This document shows, one piece after another, positions 51,259 to 59,687 of a DNA stretch of 64,000 bases. The stretch comes from Lachnospiraceae bacterium UBA2864. GTDB taxonomy: Bacteria > Bacillota > Clostridia > Lachnospirales > Lachnospiraceae. The stretch lies in contig DEFA01000017.1 in the NCBI GenBank assembly GCA_002350525.1, positions 101,261-165,260 on the forward strand, read 5' to 3'. The first letter of the stretch is position 1, and each line of letters opens with the position of its first letter. The position numbers and the translations under genes are program-made. The notes beneath the pieces are model-generated. The model did no database searches, was not told the DNA's origin, and saw nothing but the letters and a program-made list of their open reading frames with translations.

Positions 51259-51579
51259 ATGAATTTAGACAGTGTATCTCAGGAACTGGACAGATTATAT
51301 GAATTTGAGATCAGGGAATATGTTGCCAGATGTAATGAACTGAAGCAATCCGGATATAAGATATATCGGAATTCTGCCGGAAAGCATAAGGTTGTTCAGG
51401 GAGGGCAGCCTGTTCGAAAAGAAGAAGTTCAGTATAGCTATGATAAGAGAAATGAACCGGAGAAGGAAGGGCTTCCGACCAGAGTGGGAAAAGCTGTCAA
51501 AAAGAGGATTGATAAATTTAAGAGGTTTGTTAAGACTGTAAAGTTTTTGTATGATAATTCAAAAGACAGATATAATTAG
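51259..51579 (+). CDS. Small basic hypothetical protein
   Basis: The 106-residue protein is helical at the N-terminus (DSVSQELDRLYEFEIREYVARCNELK) and very basic at the C-terminus (VGKAVKKRIDKFKRFVKTVKF). No family recognised. AAGGTGAGG precedes the ATG at 51259. It follows the Xre gene by 34 bp. Confidence 0.6.
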   Translation: MNLDSVSQELDRLYEFEIREYVARCNELKQSGYKIYRNSAGKHKVVQGGQPVRKEEVQYSYDKRNEPEKEGLPTRVGKAVKKRIDKFKRFVKTVKFLYDNSKDRYN

Positions 51580-51586
51580 AATAAGT

Positions 51587-51676
51587 AATATCCAGAGATA
51601 ATTTAATATCCGGAGACAATGTAATGGCCAGAGACAATGTGATGACAAAGGACAAAGTAGTGACCAAAGAAAATGC
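51587..51676 (+). repeat. Five tandem 18-bp imperfect repeats
   Basis: Five consecutive 18-base units (51587, 51605, 51623, 51641, 51659) with consensus near AATRTCCRGAGACAATGT diverge from first to last. In one frame they are open and read as hexapeptides (ISRDNL, ISGDNV, MARDNV, MTKDKV, VTKENA). An ATG at 51624 with GGAG upstream could give a 28-residue peptide, but it runs into the terminator stem. Confidence 0.75.
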
Positions 51677-51708
51677 TGTACCGCTTAATCCCGGTACAGC
51701 ATTTTTTT
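51671..51708 (+). terminator. Terminator after the small hypothetical gene and repeats
   Basis: AAATGCTGTACCG pairs perfectly with CGGTACAGCATTT around an 8-base loop, with seven T (51702-51708) at the 3' end. The 5' arm overlaps the last repeat unit. Confidence 0.92.
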
Positions 51709-51940
51709 GAAGGAGTTTGTATGGGAGGTTACACGCCTTCCCTCGTTGTGGGGTCTAAACGCCGAAATGTCGTCTAGAGTTTACTAAAATCCTGCATGTG
51801 ATATTTGGTTGATGGCTTTAGCAGGATTCTGATACACATAATAAACCTGAATTGTAACGTAATTGTATCATTTTGATTTAGAAACAGTGGAATATATTCT
51901 TAATTTAAGATTAAGGTATATGTAAAAAAGTATCGTTATC
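51709..51940. other. Non-coding stretch before the histidine phosphatase gene
   Basis: No gene is supported. It holds an AATCCTGC/GCAGGATT inverted repeat (51788-51828, 25-base loop) of unknown role and an AT-rich palindrome near 51900-51916 (CTTAAT and ATTAAG arms) that may be an operator just upstream of the -10 element. Confidence 0.4.
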
Positions 51941-51949
51941 TGATATAAT
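51941..51949 (+). promoter_or_regulatory. Extended -10 promoter of the histidine phosphatase gene
   Basis: TG-A-TATAAT is a perfect extended -10 element about 55 bp before the start. The -35 region is weak, which extended -10 promoters tolerate. Confidence 0.6.
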
Positions 51950-52004
51950 CATGTGCGTGTTGAGCGACCGGACAGTAGAAAATCCCGGCCCGGAAAGGCA
52001 TGTT

Positions 52005-52556
52005 ATGAAGAAGATATATTTTACACGACACGGAGAAACTCATTGGAATGTTGCGAACAAGATCTGCGGAGCGACCGATATCGGGCTTACGGACAAAGGA
52101 CACAGCCAGGCAGAGGAACTGGGAAACCTTATCAGGGAAAAACTGGATAAGGGAGAGATAGTTCTGGATGAAATAATCGCATCACCTCTTTCGAGGGCAT
52201 ATGATACCGCAAAACATATAGCGGATATGACAGGACTCCCGCTCAGGGCCGATGAGAGACTTCGTGAACAGAATTTTGGAAAATATGAAGGTACTCCCCG
52301 AGACGGGGAGGTATTCCGTATGGATAAAAGAAACTTTGTGAATTCTTATGAAGGTGGAGAATCAATGCTTCGTCTCGCGCAGAGAATATACAATCTGCTC
52401 GATGAACTGGCGGAAGATGACAAGATATATCTTCTTGTCGCGCATAACGGAATAGTAAGATGCGTGAACTCGTATTTTTATGATATGACTAACGAAGAAT
52501 ACGGAAATTACGGGATACGCAATTGCGAACTTAAAGAATACGTATTTGGAAAGTGA
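52005..52556 (+). CDS. Histidine phosphatase (phosphoglycerate mutase-like)
   Basis: The 183-residue protein has the catalytic TRHGETHWN motif, conserved Arg in SPLSRAYDTA and second His in VAHNGIVRC. Family members act on phosphosugars, alpha-ribazole-phosphate or other phosphomonoesters; the substrate is not predictable. The start at 52005 is preceded by GGAAAGG. Confidence 0.88.
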   Translation: MKKIYFTRHGETHWNVANKICGATDIGLTDKGHSQAEELGNLIREKLDKGEIVLDEIIASPLSRAYDTAKHIADMTGLPLRADERLREQNFGKYEGTPRDGEVFRMDKRNFVNSYEGGESMLRLAQRIYNLLDELAEDDKIYLLVAHNGIVRCVNSYFYDMTNEEYGNYGIRNCELKEYVFGK

Positions 52557-52580
52557 TAAGGTCTTAAAAAGGAGACTGAA

Positions 52581-52913
52581 ATGGCAGAATTTGCTACAGA
52601 CAAATTGCTTGTAACCGCAAGGATTATGAATCTTGTGGAAAGACTCAGAAAGATAGATAAATTCAAACTGAAAGGCGAGTATCCCGACGGTAACGGCGGG
52701 GTTACATTTAAGTTTTCGCATCACATGACGTTTCTTTCATGGGGAGAAAAAATAACCGTAAGACTGATTCCGTATAATGATTATCAGACGATCGTAGATA
52801 TAGTATCCGAATGCGCAATGCCGACGCAGATCATAGATTACGGAATGAACAATAAGAACCTGCGGGAGATACTTACCGTTCTTTTGGACGGATTTCTTAA
52901 TCAGAGACTGTGA
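52581..52913 (+). CDS. Hypothetical protein
   Basis: The 110-residue soluble protein has no motif I recognise; it appears alpha/beta (helix, then strands in GGVTFKFSHHMTFLSWGEKITVRLIPY, then helices). AAAGGAGA serves as SD, and it is 24 bp after the phosphatase gene, so the two are likely one transcript. Confidence 0.6.
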   Translation: MAEFATDKLLVTARIMNLVERLRKIDKFKLKGEYPDGNGGVTFKFSHHMTFLSWGEKITVRLIPYNDYQTIVDIVSECAMPTQIIDYGMNNKNLREILTVLLDGFLNQRL

Positions 52914-52926
52914 GGTCTTTTTGTGC

Positions 52927-52955
52927 TTGCTTCAAACGGGTAAAGTGACTATAAT
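52927..52955 (+). promoter_or_regulatory. Promoter of the D-Asp ligase operon
   Basis: TTGCTT (-35), a 17-base spacer and a perfect TATAAT (-10) lie about 90 bp before the ATP-grasp gene. Confidence 0.6.
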
Positions 52956-53047
52956 ATAGCTTGGTGTTTTATGTGCACCGCTATTTCATTTAAGAAAATG
53001 TCACAATAAGACGATATATAAAGTAAAGAACCGAGGTGTCTTATATA

Positions 53048-54283
53048 ATGAAGTTTAATGATCTCGAATTTCAGCCGATCATACTTGGAGCTGATATAAC
53101 AGCATATTCACTCGCAAGGAGTTTCCATGAGCAGTATGGCATAAAGTCCATAACACTCAGTATGACTCAGACAGGATATGTTAACAGCTCGGATATTATC
53201 GAAAACAGGTATTATCCAAACATGGAAAAAGATGAGGTGGCTGTTGAGAGACTGATCGAAGTCGGTAAGGAATTTCAGGGTAAGAAGAAGCTTATCGTAT
53301 TCGGATGCGGCGACTGGTATGTCCGTATCATAATCGAGAATAAGGAAAAGCTGAAAGATTATTATATTATCCCATATATTGACGAAGATCTTCTTAACAG
53401 AATAGTTCTGAAGGATAAGTTCTACGAGATATTCGAAGAGCTTGGACTGGATTATCCGAAGACATATGTATATGAATTCGGCAAAGAAAATGATCTTAAG
53501 TTTGATTTTGATTATCCGGTCATCGCGAAGCCTGCAAACTCTGCACTTTATCACTATGCCAAGTTTGAAGGAAAGAAAAAGGTATTCCGTTTTGAAAATG
53601 AGGAAGAACTTCGTACCATGATGGACCGTATCGAGAAAGCCGGATATGATTACAAGTTCCTTATCCAGGATATGATCCCGGGTGATGACTCATATATGAG
53701 AGTTCTTACGGTTTACTGTGATCAGAATTCGAAGGTGCGTTTTGCGGCACTCGGCCGTACTCTGCTTGAAGATCCGTCACCGACGGCAATCGGTAATCCT
53801 GTTGCCATCGTAAATGAATATAATCCTGAGATCGTTGCGGCAGCAACAAAGTTCCTTGAGCATATTCATTATGTGGGATTTGCAAACTTTGATATTAAAT
53901 ACGATGAGAGAGACGGAAAGTATAAGTTTTTTGAGATAAATGTACGTCTCGGCAGAAGTAACTTCTATGTTACGGGAAGCGGCTTCAACCATGTTAAGTG
54001 GATCGTTGACGATTACATTTACGGAAAGATGGATGATTATACGATAGCCAACAAGTCTCATCTTTATTCGGTTGTTCCTAAGAGTGTTATAGAGAAGTAT
54101 GTTCCGGACGGAGAGTTCAAGAATCTTGCTCTTAAGCTCTGGAAGGAAGGTAAGTGGGTTAACCCACTGCTTTACAGCGCAGATAAGAATATAAAGCATA
54201 ATTATTATGCGAGAGCAAACTTCTATAATTATATAAGAAAGTTTGCACGCTACGGTGCATCAATAGCAGTTAAGAAAGACTAG
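53048..54283 (+). CDS. ATP-grasp ligase, probable D-aspartate ligase
   Basis: The 411-residue protein is an ATP-grasp carboxylate-amine ligase: N-terminal LEFQPIILGADITAYSLARSFHEQYG, PYIDEDLLNRIVLKDKFYEIFEELGLDYPKT, the ATP-binding FDYPVIAKPANSALYHYAKFEGKKKV, and metal-site residues in FFEINVRLGRSN. The layout and N-terminus resemble the D-aspartate ligase that adds D-Asp to the peptidoglycan stem Lys/DAP in some Firmicutes. The next gene is an aspartate racemase, which would supply D-Asp. The ATG at 53048 has GAGGTG upstream. Substrate is inferred. Confidence 0.75.
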   Translation: MKFNDLEFQPIILGADITAYSLARSFHEQYGIKSITLSMTQTGYVNSSDIIENRYYPNMEKDEVAVERLIEVGKEFQGKKKLIVFGCGDWYVRIIIENKEKLKDYYIIPYIDEDLLNRIVLKDKFYEIFEELGLDYPKTYVYEFGKENDLKFDFDYPVIAKPANSALYHYAKFEGKKKVFRFENEEELRTMMDRIEKAGYDYKFLIQDMIPGDDSYMRVLTVYCDQNSKVRFAALGRTLLEDPSPTAIGNPVAIVNEYNPEIVAAATKFLEHIHYVGFANFDIKYDERDGKYKFFEINVRLGRSNFYVTGSGFNHVKWIVDDYIYGKMDDYTIANKSHLYSVVPKSVIEKYVPDGEFKNLALKLWKEGKWVNPLLYSADKNIKHNYYARANFYNYIRKFARYGASIAVKKD

Positions 54284-54313
54284 ATATACAGAGGACGTAT
54301 TACGGAGAACGTG

Positions 54314-55045
54314 ATGGCGAATAAGGTACTTGGTGTTCTTGGCGGACTCGGACCGCAGGCAACGGTTTATTTCTCGGATATGGTAGTAAGATATACCGAA
54401 GCGGCCTCCGATCAGGAACATATTCCTATGATAATATTAAATGATACTGAGATTCCGGACAGGACCGCATTTATCCTGGGTACTTCGGAAGAGAGCCCTC
54501 TCCCGAAAATGATAGAAGATGCGAAGCTCCTCGAAAAAGCCGGATGCAGTATGATCGTTATTCCGTGCAATACGGCACATTTCTTCTATGATGAGGTGGA
54601 GAAGAATGTTTCCATACCTATTATCAATATCATAGATGAGACAGTACGTTATTGTGTGGAAAGCACACCGGGGATAAAGACTGTCGGACTTCTGGCGACG
54701 CAGGGAACCGTACAGTCGGGTTCGTATAAGAGATATACGGATAAGTATGATCTCGAACTTATAACTCCCGATGAAGAAGACGAGAAGAAACTGATGAGCA
54801 TAATCTATGATCAGGTTAAAGCAGGCAAGTCAGCGGATATCTTAGAGTTTTCCGAGATCATTTCAAATATGAAGAGACGCGGTGCGGATGTTATAGTTCT
54901 CGGATGTACAGAATTATCCGTGATTAACAGAGAATACGGACTCACCGTGAGAGACCGCGAGATAAAAGACTCCATGGAGATACTGGTAGTTAAATCCATA
55001 GAGAAATGCGGCAAAACAGTAAGTAAAGACTGTAAACTTAATTAA
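54314..55045 (+). CDS. Aspartate/glutamate racemase family protein
   Basis: The 243-residue protein has the N-terminal LGGLGPQAT and two catalytic Cys in VIPCNTAHFF and VLGCTELSV, the pattern of PLP-independent aspartate racemase. It would make D-Asp for the preceding ligase. GGAG lies 6 bases before the ATG at 54314; the GTG three bases earlier is less likely. Some family members racemise Glu or other acids, so Asp is inferred from context. Confidence 0.87.
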   Translation: MANKVLGVLGGLGPQATVYFSDMVVRYTEAASDQEHIPMIILNDTEIPDRTAFILGTSEESPLPKMIEDAKLLEKAGCSMIVIPCNTAHFFYDEVEKNVSIPIINIIDETVRYCVESTPGIKTVGLLATQGTVQSGSYKRYTDKYDLELITPDEEDEKKLMSIIYDQVKAGKSADILEFSEIISNMKRRGADVIVLGCTELSVINREYGLTVRDREIKDSMEILVVKSIEKCGKTVSKDCKLN

Positions 55046-55059
55046 AAAGGTGGTATACC

Positions 55060-56919
55060 ATGTGCGGATTTGCGGGATATATTAACGATTCCAAAGATAT
55101 AAACGAAAACAGACGGATCATCAAGGAAATGGCGGACAAGATAGTTCACAGAGGTCCCGATCAGGATGATTATTATGTAGATGAAGATGTGAGCCTCGGC
55201 TTTAGAAGACTTTCCATCATCGACCTTGAAGGCGGAAGCCAGCCGATCCTTAACGAGGACGGAACAAAGGTGCTTGTATTCAACGGAGAGATATATAATT
55301 ATCAGGAACTTCGCGAGGAACTTCTTAAAGCAGGTCATACCTTCAAGACAGAGACGGACAGCGAGGTCCTTCTTCACGGTTATGAAGAGTGGGGCGACAG
55401 CTTCCTCGTAAGACTCAGAGGGATGTTTGCTTTTGTTATATGGGATTCCGTAGAGAAGAAACTCTTCGGCGCAAGAGATATCTTCGGTATCAAGCCTTTC
55501 TTCTATTTTCATAAGGGAAAGAAGTTCATCTTCGGATCGGAGATCAAGTCATTTCTTCCAAACCCACAGTTTGAGAAGGAACTTAACAAGGACAGACTTC
55601 CGGACTATCTCTGCTTCGAATACATTCCGACAGAGCAGACCATGTTTAAAAATGTATATAAGCTCTGGCCGGGATACAGCTTTACATTTAAAGACGGAAA
55701 ATTTGAGACTAAAGAGTATTTTACTCCTAAATATAATATAGATGATTCCAAGTCCGCAGAGTATTGGGGCAATCTTATAGATGAGACCTTTAAGGGTTCT
55801 ACCAAGGCACATAAGATAGCCGATGTTGAGGTCGGATGCTTCCTCTCATCGGGTGTTGACTCAAGCTATGTTGTTCATGAGATGGCAAAGCATGAAGAAC
55901 TTAAGACATTCTCGGTCGGCTATGCGGAAGAAAAGTATTCGGAACTTAAGTACGCTAAGGAATTTGCTGCACATGAAGGCGTACAGAATTTTGATTATAA
56001 GATAACTGCCGAAGATTATTTCACGGAGACTCCTATGATCCAGTATTACATGGATGAGCCTCTTCCGAATCCTTCGGCAATTGCGCTTTACTTCCTTGCA
56101 AGACTTGCAAGAGAACAGGTAAAGGTTGTTCTTTCGGGAGAAGGAGCTGACGAACTTTTCGGCGGATATCATTATTACAGAGAACCGCTCGAGTTTGAGA
56201 AGTACATGAAGCTCCCGCAGGGAATCAGAAACTTCAATGCTGCTATTGCATCAAAGCTTCCTAAATTCCACGGAAGAAGATTCCTTATGAGAGGAAAGCT
56301 TCCTATCTCCGAAAGATATATAAGAAATAACTATGTATACGATCATTCGGAAGTTGATAATGTCCTTAAGGATAAGATATCTTCCAAAAATCCGGCTTAC
56401 TACACCAAGAAGTTCTTTGACGAAGCCGGAAATATAGATGATGTTTCAAAAATGCAGTATGTGGATATCCGTACATGGCTTATCCAGGACATTCTGGTTA
56501 AGGCAGACAGAATGAGTATGGCGAATTCACTCGAGCTCAGAGTTCCTTTCCTTGATAAGGAAATGCTCAAAGTAGCTATGCAGATTCCGACAAAACACAG
56601 GATCACGAAGGAGACAACCAAGTACTGTCTCAGACTTGCTGCGGCAAAGAATCTTCCGCAGAAGACTTCAAAGATGAGAAAGACAGGATTCCTGACACCT
56701 CTCAATGACTGGCTGAAGCAGGACAAGTACTACGGCATGGTCAAGGAAAAGTTCGAAGGTGAAGTTGCCGGCGAATTCTTCAACAGGGATTACATATTGA
56801 AGCTGCTTGAAGATCACAAAGCTGACAAGGCTAAAAATATGAAGAAAATATGGTCTATATACTGCTTCATACTCTGGTATGAGAAATTCTTCCCGGAGAA
56901 GCTCGGTGTTACTATGTAA
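55060..56919 (+). CDS. asnB: Glutamine-hydrolysing asparagine synthetase
   Basis: The 619-residue enzyme starts with MCGFAGY, where Cys2 is the glutaminase nucleophile. The synthetase domain has SSGVDSSYV (ATP PPi loop) and LSGEGADELFGGYHYY. It amidates Asp, or in cell-wall cassettes a D-Asp side chain (as in AsnH-type proteins of lactobacilli). It lies 14 bp after the racemase; the same block may serve wall synthesis or plain Asn supply. Confidence 0.93.
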   Translation: MCGFAGYINDSKDINENRRIIKEMADKIVHRGPDQDDYYVDEDVSLGFRRLSIIDLEGGSQPILNEDGTKVLVFNGEIYNYQELREELLKAGHTFKTETDSEVLLHGYEEWGDSFLVRLRGMFAFVIWDSVEKKLFGARDIFGIKPFFYFHKGKKFIFGSEIKSFLPNPQFEKELNKDRLPDYLCFEYIPTEQTMFKNVYKLWPGYSFTFKDGKFETKEYFTPKYNIDDSKSAEYWGNLIDETFKGSTKAHKIADVEVGCFLSSGVDSSYVVHEMAKHEELKTFSVGYAEEKYSELKYAKEFAAHEGVQNFDYKITAEDYFTETPMIQYYMDEPLPNPSAIALYFLARLAREQVKVVLSGEGADELFGGYHYYREPLEFEKYMKLPQGIRNFNAAIASKLPKFHGRRFLMRGKLPISERYIRNNYVYDHSEVDNVLKDKISSKNPAYYTKKFFDEAGNIDDVSKMQYVDIRTWLIQDILVKADRMSMANSLELRVPFLDKEMLKVAMQIPTKHRITKETTKYCLRLAAAKNLPQKTSKMRKTGFLTPLNDWLKQDKYYGMVKEKFEGEVAGEFFNRDYILKLLEDHKADKAKNMKKIWSIYCFILWYEKFFPEKLGVTM

Positions 56920-56960
56920 ATATTGTATTGCGGTTTTATAGCCGCAGAAAGGTGGTATAA

Positions 56961-58247
56961 ATGGTTACAGCAATCGTAGGTGCCAATTGGGGCGATGAAG
57001 GAAAGGGTAAGATGACTGATATGCTTGCCAGCGAATCTGATATAGTTATCAGATTTCAGGGTGGAGCAAATGCAGGACATACCATAGTCAACAAGTATGG
57101 TAAGTTCGCACTTCATACTCTTCCGTCGGGTGTTTTCAATGATAATATTGTTAATATCATAGGAAACGGTGTGGCACTTGATATTGAAAAACTTCTCAAG
57201 GAGTATAATTCGGTAATAGCTGACGGAGTTCCGGCACCGAAGCTTCTGGTTTCCGACAGAGCTCAGATGGTTATGCCTTATCACGTTCTCTTTGATGAGT
57301 ATGAAGAGGAAAGACTTAAGGGAGCATCATTCGGATCCACAAAGTCCGGAATTGCACCTTTCTATTCGGATAAATATGCAAAGATAGGTTTTCAGGTGAG
57401 TGAACTCTTTGATGATAAGGATTCACTCTGCAAGAAGATTGAAAGAGTTATCGCACAGAAGAATGTACTTCTCGAGCATCTCTATCACAAGCCGCTTCTT
57501 ACGGTAGAAGGCGTATACGAAACTCTTATGAGATATAAGAGTCTTATAGAACCGTATGTATGCGATGTATCGGCTTATCTGTCACAGGCCCTTAAGGAAG
57601 GTAAGAACATCCTTCTCGAAGGACAGCTCGGTACACTTAAGGATACAGATCACGGTATCTATCCTATGGTTACATCATCATCAACTCTTGCTGCATACGG
57701 TGCTATCGGAGCAGGTATTCCTCCGTATGAGATAAAGAGAGTAGTAGTTGTATGTAAGGCATACTCAAGCGCAGTCGGTGCAGGCGAGTTTACATCAGAG
57801 ATCCTCGATGAGCAGGTTGCAGACGAGCTCCGCAGAAGAGGTGGAGACGGCGGCGAGTACGGTGCTACAACAGGACGTCCGAGACGTATGGGATGGTTCG
57901 ACTGTGTGGCTTCAAAGTACGGCTGCAGACTTCAGGGTGCAACCGATGTTGCATTTTCAGTGCTTGACGTACTCGGATATCTCGATGAGATTCCTGTATG
58001 TGTAGGATATGACATAGACGGTGAGATCACAACAGATTTCCCGACCACGGTAAAACTTAAGAAGGCTAAGCCTGTTTATGAGACACTTCCGGGTTGGAAG
58101 GAAGATATCAGAGGAATCAGGAATTACGAAGATCTTCCGGAGAACTGCCGTAAATATATAGAGTTTATCGAGAAACAGATTGGCTTCCCGATTACAATGA
58201 TATCCAACGGTCCGTCCAGAGACGATATCATTTACAGAAACAAGTAA
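56961..58247 (+). CDS. purA: Adenylosuccinate synthetase
   Basis: The 428-residue enzyme joins IMP and Asp using GTP, the first step to AMP. The GTP-binding GANWGDEGKGKMTDML, GGANAGHTIV and TTGRPRRMGWFD segments are present. AAAGGTGG precedes the ATG. It follows asnB by 41 bp, and both use Asp. Confidence 0.97.
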   Translation: MVTAIVGANWGDEGKGKMTDMLASESDIVIRFQGGANAGHTIVNKYGKFALHTLPSGVFNDNIVNIIGNGVALDIEKLLKEYNSVIADGVPAPKLLVSDRAQMVMPYHVLFDEYEEERLKGASFGSTKSGIAPFYSDKYAKIGFQVSELFDDKDSLCKKIERVIAQKNVLLEHLYHKPLLTVEGVYETLMRYKSLIEPYVCDVSAYLSQALKEGKNILLEGQLGTLKDTDHGIYPMVTSSSTLAAYGAIGAGIPPYEIKRVVVVCKAYSSAVGAGEFTSEILDEQVADELRRRGGDGGEYGATTGRPRRMGWFDCVASKYGCRLQGATDVAFSVLDVLGYLDEIPVCVGYDIDGEITTDFPTTVKLKKAKPVYETLPGWKEDIRGIRNYEDLPENCRKYIEFIEKQIGFPITMISNGPSRDDIIYRNK

Positions 58248-58253
58248 GAATGA

Positions 58254-58324
58254 CGCCCGGCATCCGGCTGACGCGCCGAGAAGGGTAAGTGCCCTTTTTC
58301 GAGCGCCGAATCGGTAGCCGGGCG
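58254..58324 (+). other. GC-rich 71-nt structured element after purA
   Basis: CGCCCGGC and GCCGGGCG form a perfect 8-bp closing stem. Inside are AAGGG/CCCTT and a GCGC/GCGC helix with internal loops. GC content is much higher than in the flanks. It starts 7 bases after the purA stop and lacks a U-run. It could be a regulatory RNA, a REP-like element or an atypical terminator. Confidence 0.5.
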
Positions 58325-58340
58325 GTTTGATGGAGACCTT

Positions 58341-58823
58341 ATGGAAAACAGAAGCTATAAATATAACGTTATTCGAAATGCAAGGCGAAGATATACTTAC
58401 CGGTTCATCGGTGCGTGTATCTTCTTTCTGTGTGTTATGCCTTTTGTTCCTTTTATCATGGGCTATGCGAAGGGACATATCTTCACGCTGATCCTGTGCG
58501 GACTTTTTGCGGCATACGGAGCTTATCTTGTTCGTTATTCTTTCGGAAACGGAATGTATGATATATCATTTGTCTTTAACGAAGATAATTTCACGGTAAA
58601 GAACAAGAAGGGTGAGAAGGTTCATTCCTATTCGGAGATAACAAAACTCGATCACATCGTTCCGGATAACGAGAATGTGTACAGTATAATTCATATGGTG
58701 CTAAACGGAGAGAGTATCATTATTCCGTTCACTCTTAAGAAGTCAACCTGTGATATTCTTTACAGCTTCCTTATGGAGAAGGTGACAATCGAGGAATTAA
58801 GTGATGGACAGAGAGAAGCTTAA
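58341..58823 (+). CDS. Small membrane protein with PH-like C-terminal domain
   Basis: The 160-residue protein has two adjacent membrane helices (about 21-42 and 47-66), then a beta-rich domain (FNEDNFTVKNKKGEKVHSYSEITKLD...) that resembles YcxB/PH-like domains. Function unknown. It overlaps birA by 20 bases, so it is probably in the same transcript. SD is GGAG. Confidence 0.65.
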   Translation: MENRSYKYNVIRNARRRYTYRFIGACIFFLCVMPFVPFIMGYAKGHIFTLILCGLFAAYGAYLVRYSFGNGMYDISFVFNEDNFTVKNKKGEKVHSYSEITKLDHIVPDNENVYSIIHMVLNGESIIIPFTLKKSTCDILYSFLMEKVTIEELSDGQREA

Positions 58824-59604
58824 GTCTTTAACAGAGAATTCCGTAATAGATAAGCTTTATGTCGAAGAAGAGGTGACTTCTACAAATGATGTTGCGAAGT
58901 CCATGTCGCGTGAAGGATTTAAGGGACGCGCACTTATAGTTTCCGAGCTTCAGACAAAGGGCAGAGGTAGACTCGGAAGAAACTGGAGTTCTCCTGCGGG
59001 AACGGGAATATGGATGTCTCTTCTTGATACGGATACGGAGAATCTTGTGAATATTCCCGGGATAACACTTCTTGCGGGACTTGCGGTTGCTGAAGTGCTT
59101 AACAGCCTGTCCGGTGAAGAGTGTGCCCGTATCAAATGGCCGAACGATGTGGTGATAAACGGTAAGAAGGTCTGCGGGATTCTGACGGAGCTTATTTCCT
59201 CAGGTACTGAGTCGACAGTTATAATCGGAATAGGTATAAATGCATCGATGGACGAGTTCCCCGAAGAATTAAAAGATAAGGCAACATCAGTTTTCCTCGA
59301 AATCGGACAGAAGCCCGAAAGAGAGAAAATTTTAACCGGTGTTGTAACCAAACTGACGGAATATATCAGTGCATATAAGATAACGGGAAGTCTGGGATTC
59401 GCTATGGACAGATACCATAGTCTTATGGTCAATAAGGGTAAAGAAGTGATCCTTTCTTCGGCAAACGGGGACTTCTATGATAATCCTTATATCGCAACGG
59501 GGATAGATGAAGAAGGAAATCTTCTGGTAGAAGATAAATCGGGTACCGTTCATACTGTGCAGAGCGGTGAGATATCCGTCAGAGGAGTTCTTGGATACGT
59601 ATAG
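58804..59604 (+). CDS. birA: Biotin--protein ligase, without DNA-binding domain
   Basis: The 266-residue enzyme attaches biotin to carboxylase carrier domains. The biotin/ATP-binding GRGRLGRNWSSPAGTGIWMS and KWPNDVVINGKKVCGILTE segments are intact, with a C-terminal SH3-like domain (GTVHTVQSGEISVRG). The N-terminal winged helix of bifunctional BirA repressors is missing, so it is a ligase only. The ATG at 58804 is favoured over the GTG at 58801. Confidence 0.93.
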   Translation: MDREKLKSLTENSVIDKLYVEEEVTSTNDVAKSMSREGFKGRALIVSELQTKGRGRLGRNWSSPAGTGIWMSLLDTDTENLVNIPGITLLAGLAVAEVLNSLSGEECARIKWPNDVVINGKKVCGILTELISSGTESTVIIGIGINASMDEFPEELKDKATSVFLEIGQKPEREKILTGVVTKLTEYISAYKITGSLGFAMDRYHSLMVNKGKEVILSSANGDFYDNPYIATGIDEEGNLLVEDKSGTVHTVQSGEISVRGVLGYV

Positions 59605-59605
59605 A

Positions 59606-59634
59606 TAGACTTTAGCACGTTGATGTGCTACAAT
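59606..59634 (+). promoter_or_regulatory. Promoter with overlapping inverted repeat before the HAD gene
   Basis: TAGACT (-35), 17 bases and TACAAT (-10) form a plausible promoter. A TAGCAC-GTTGAT-GTGCTA inverted repeat (59613-59630) lies in the spacer and could be an operator, or a small stem ending birA. Confidence 0.45.
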
Positions 59635-59687
59635 TTAGAGTCAATAAAACAAAAAGTGCCTTAGAAGGTGCTTAAGAGAGGTTTATA

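Noticed and set aside
51624..51710. 28-codon micro-ORF in the 18-bp repeats
   Set aside because: It ends in the terminator stem and could be a by-product of repeat structure; kept only as an observation under the repeat.
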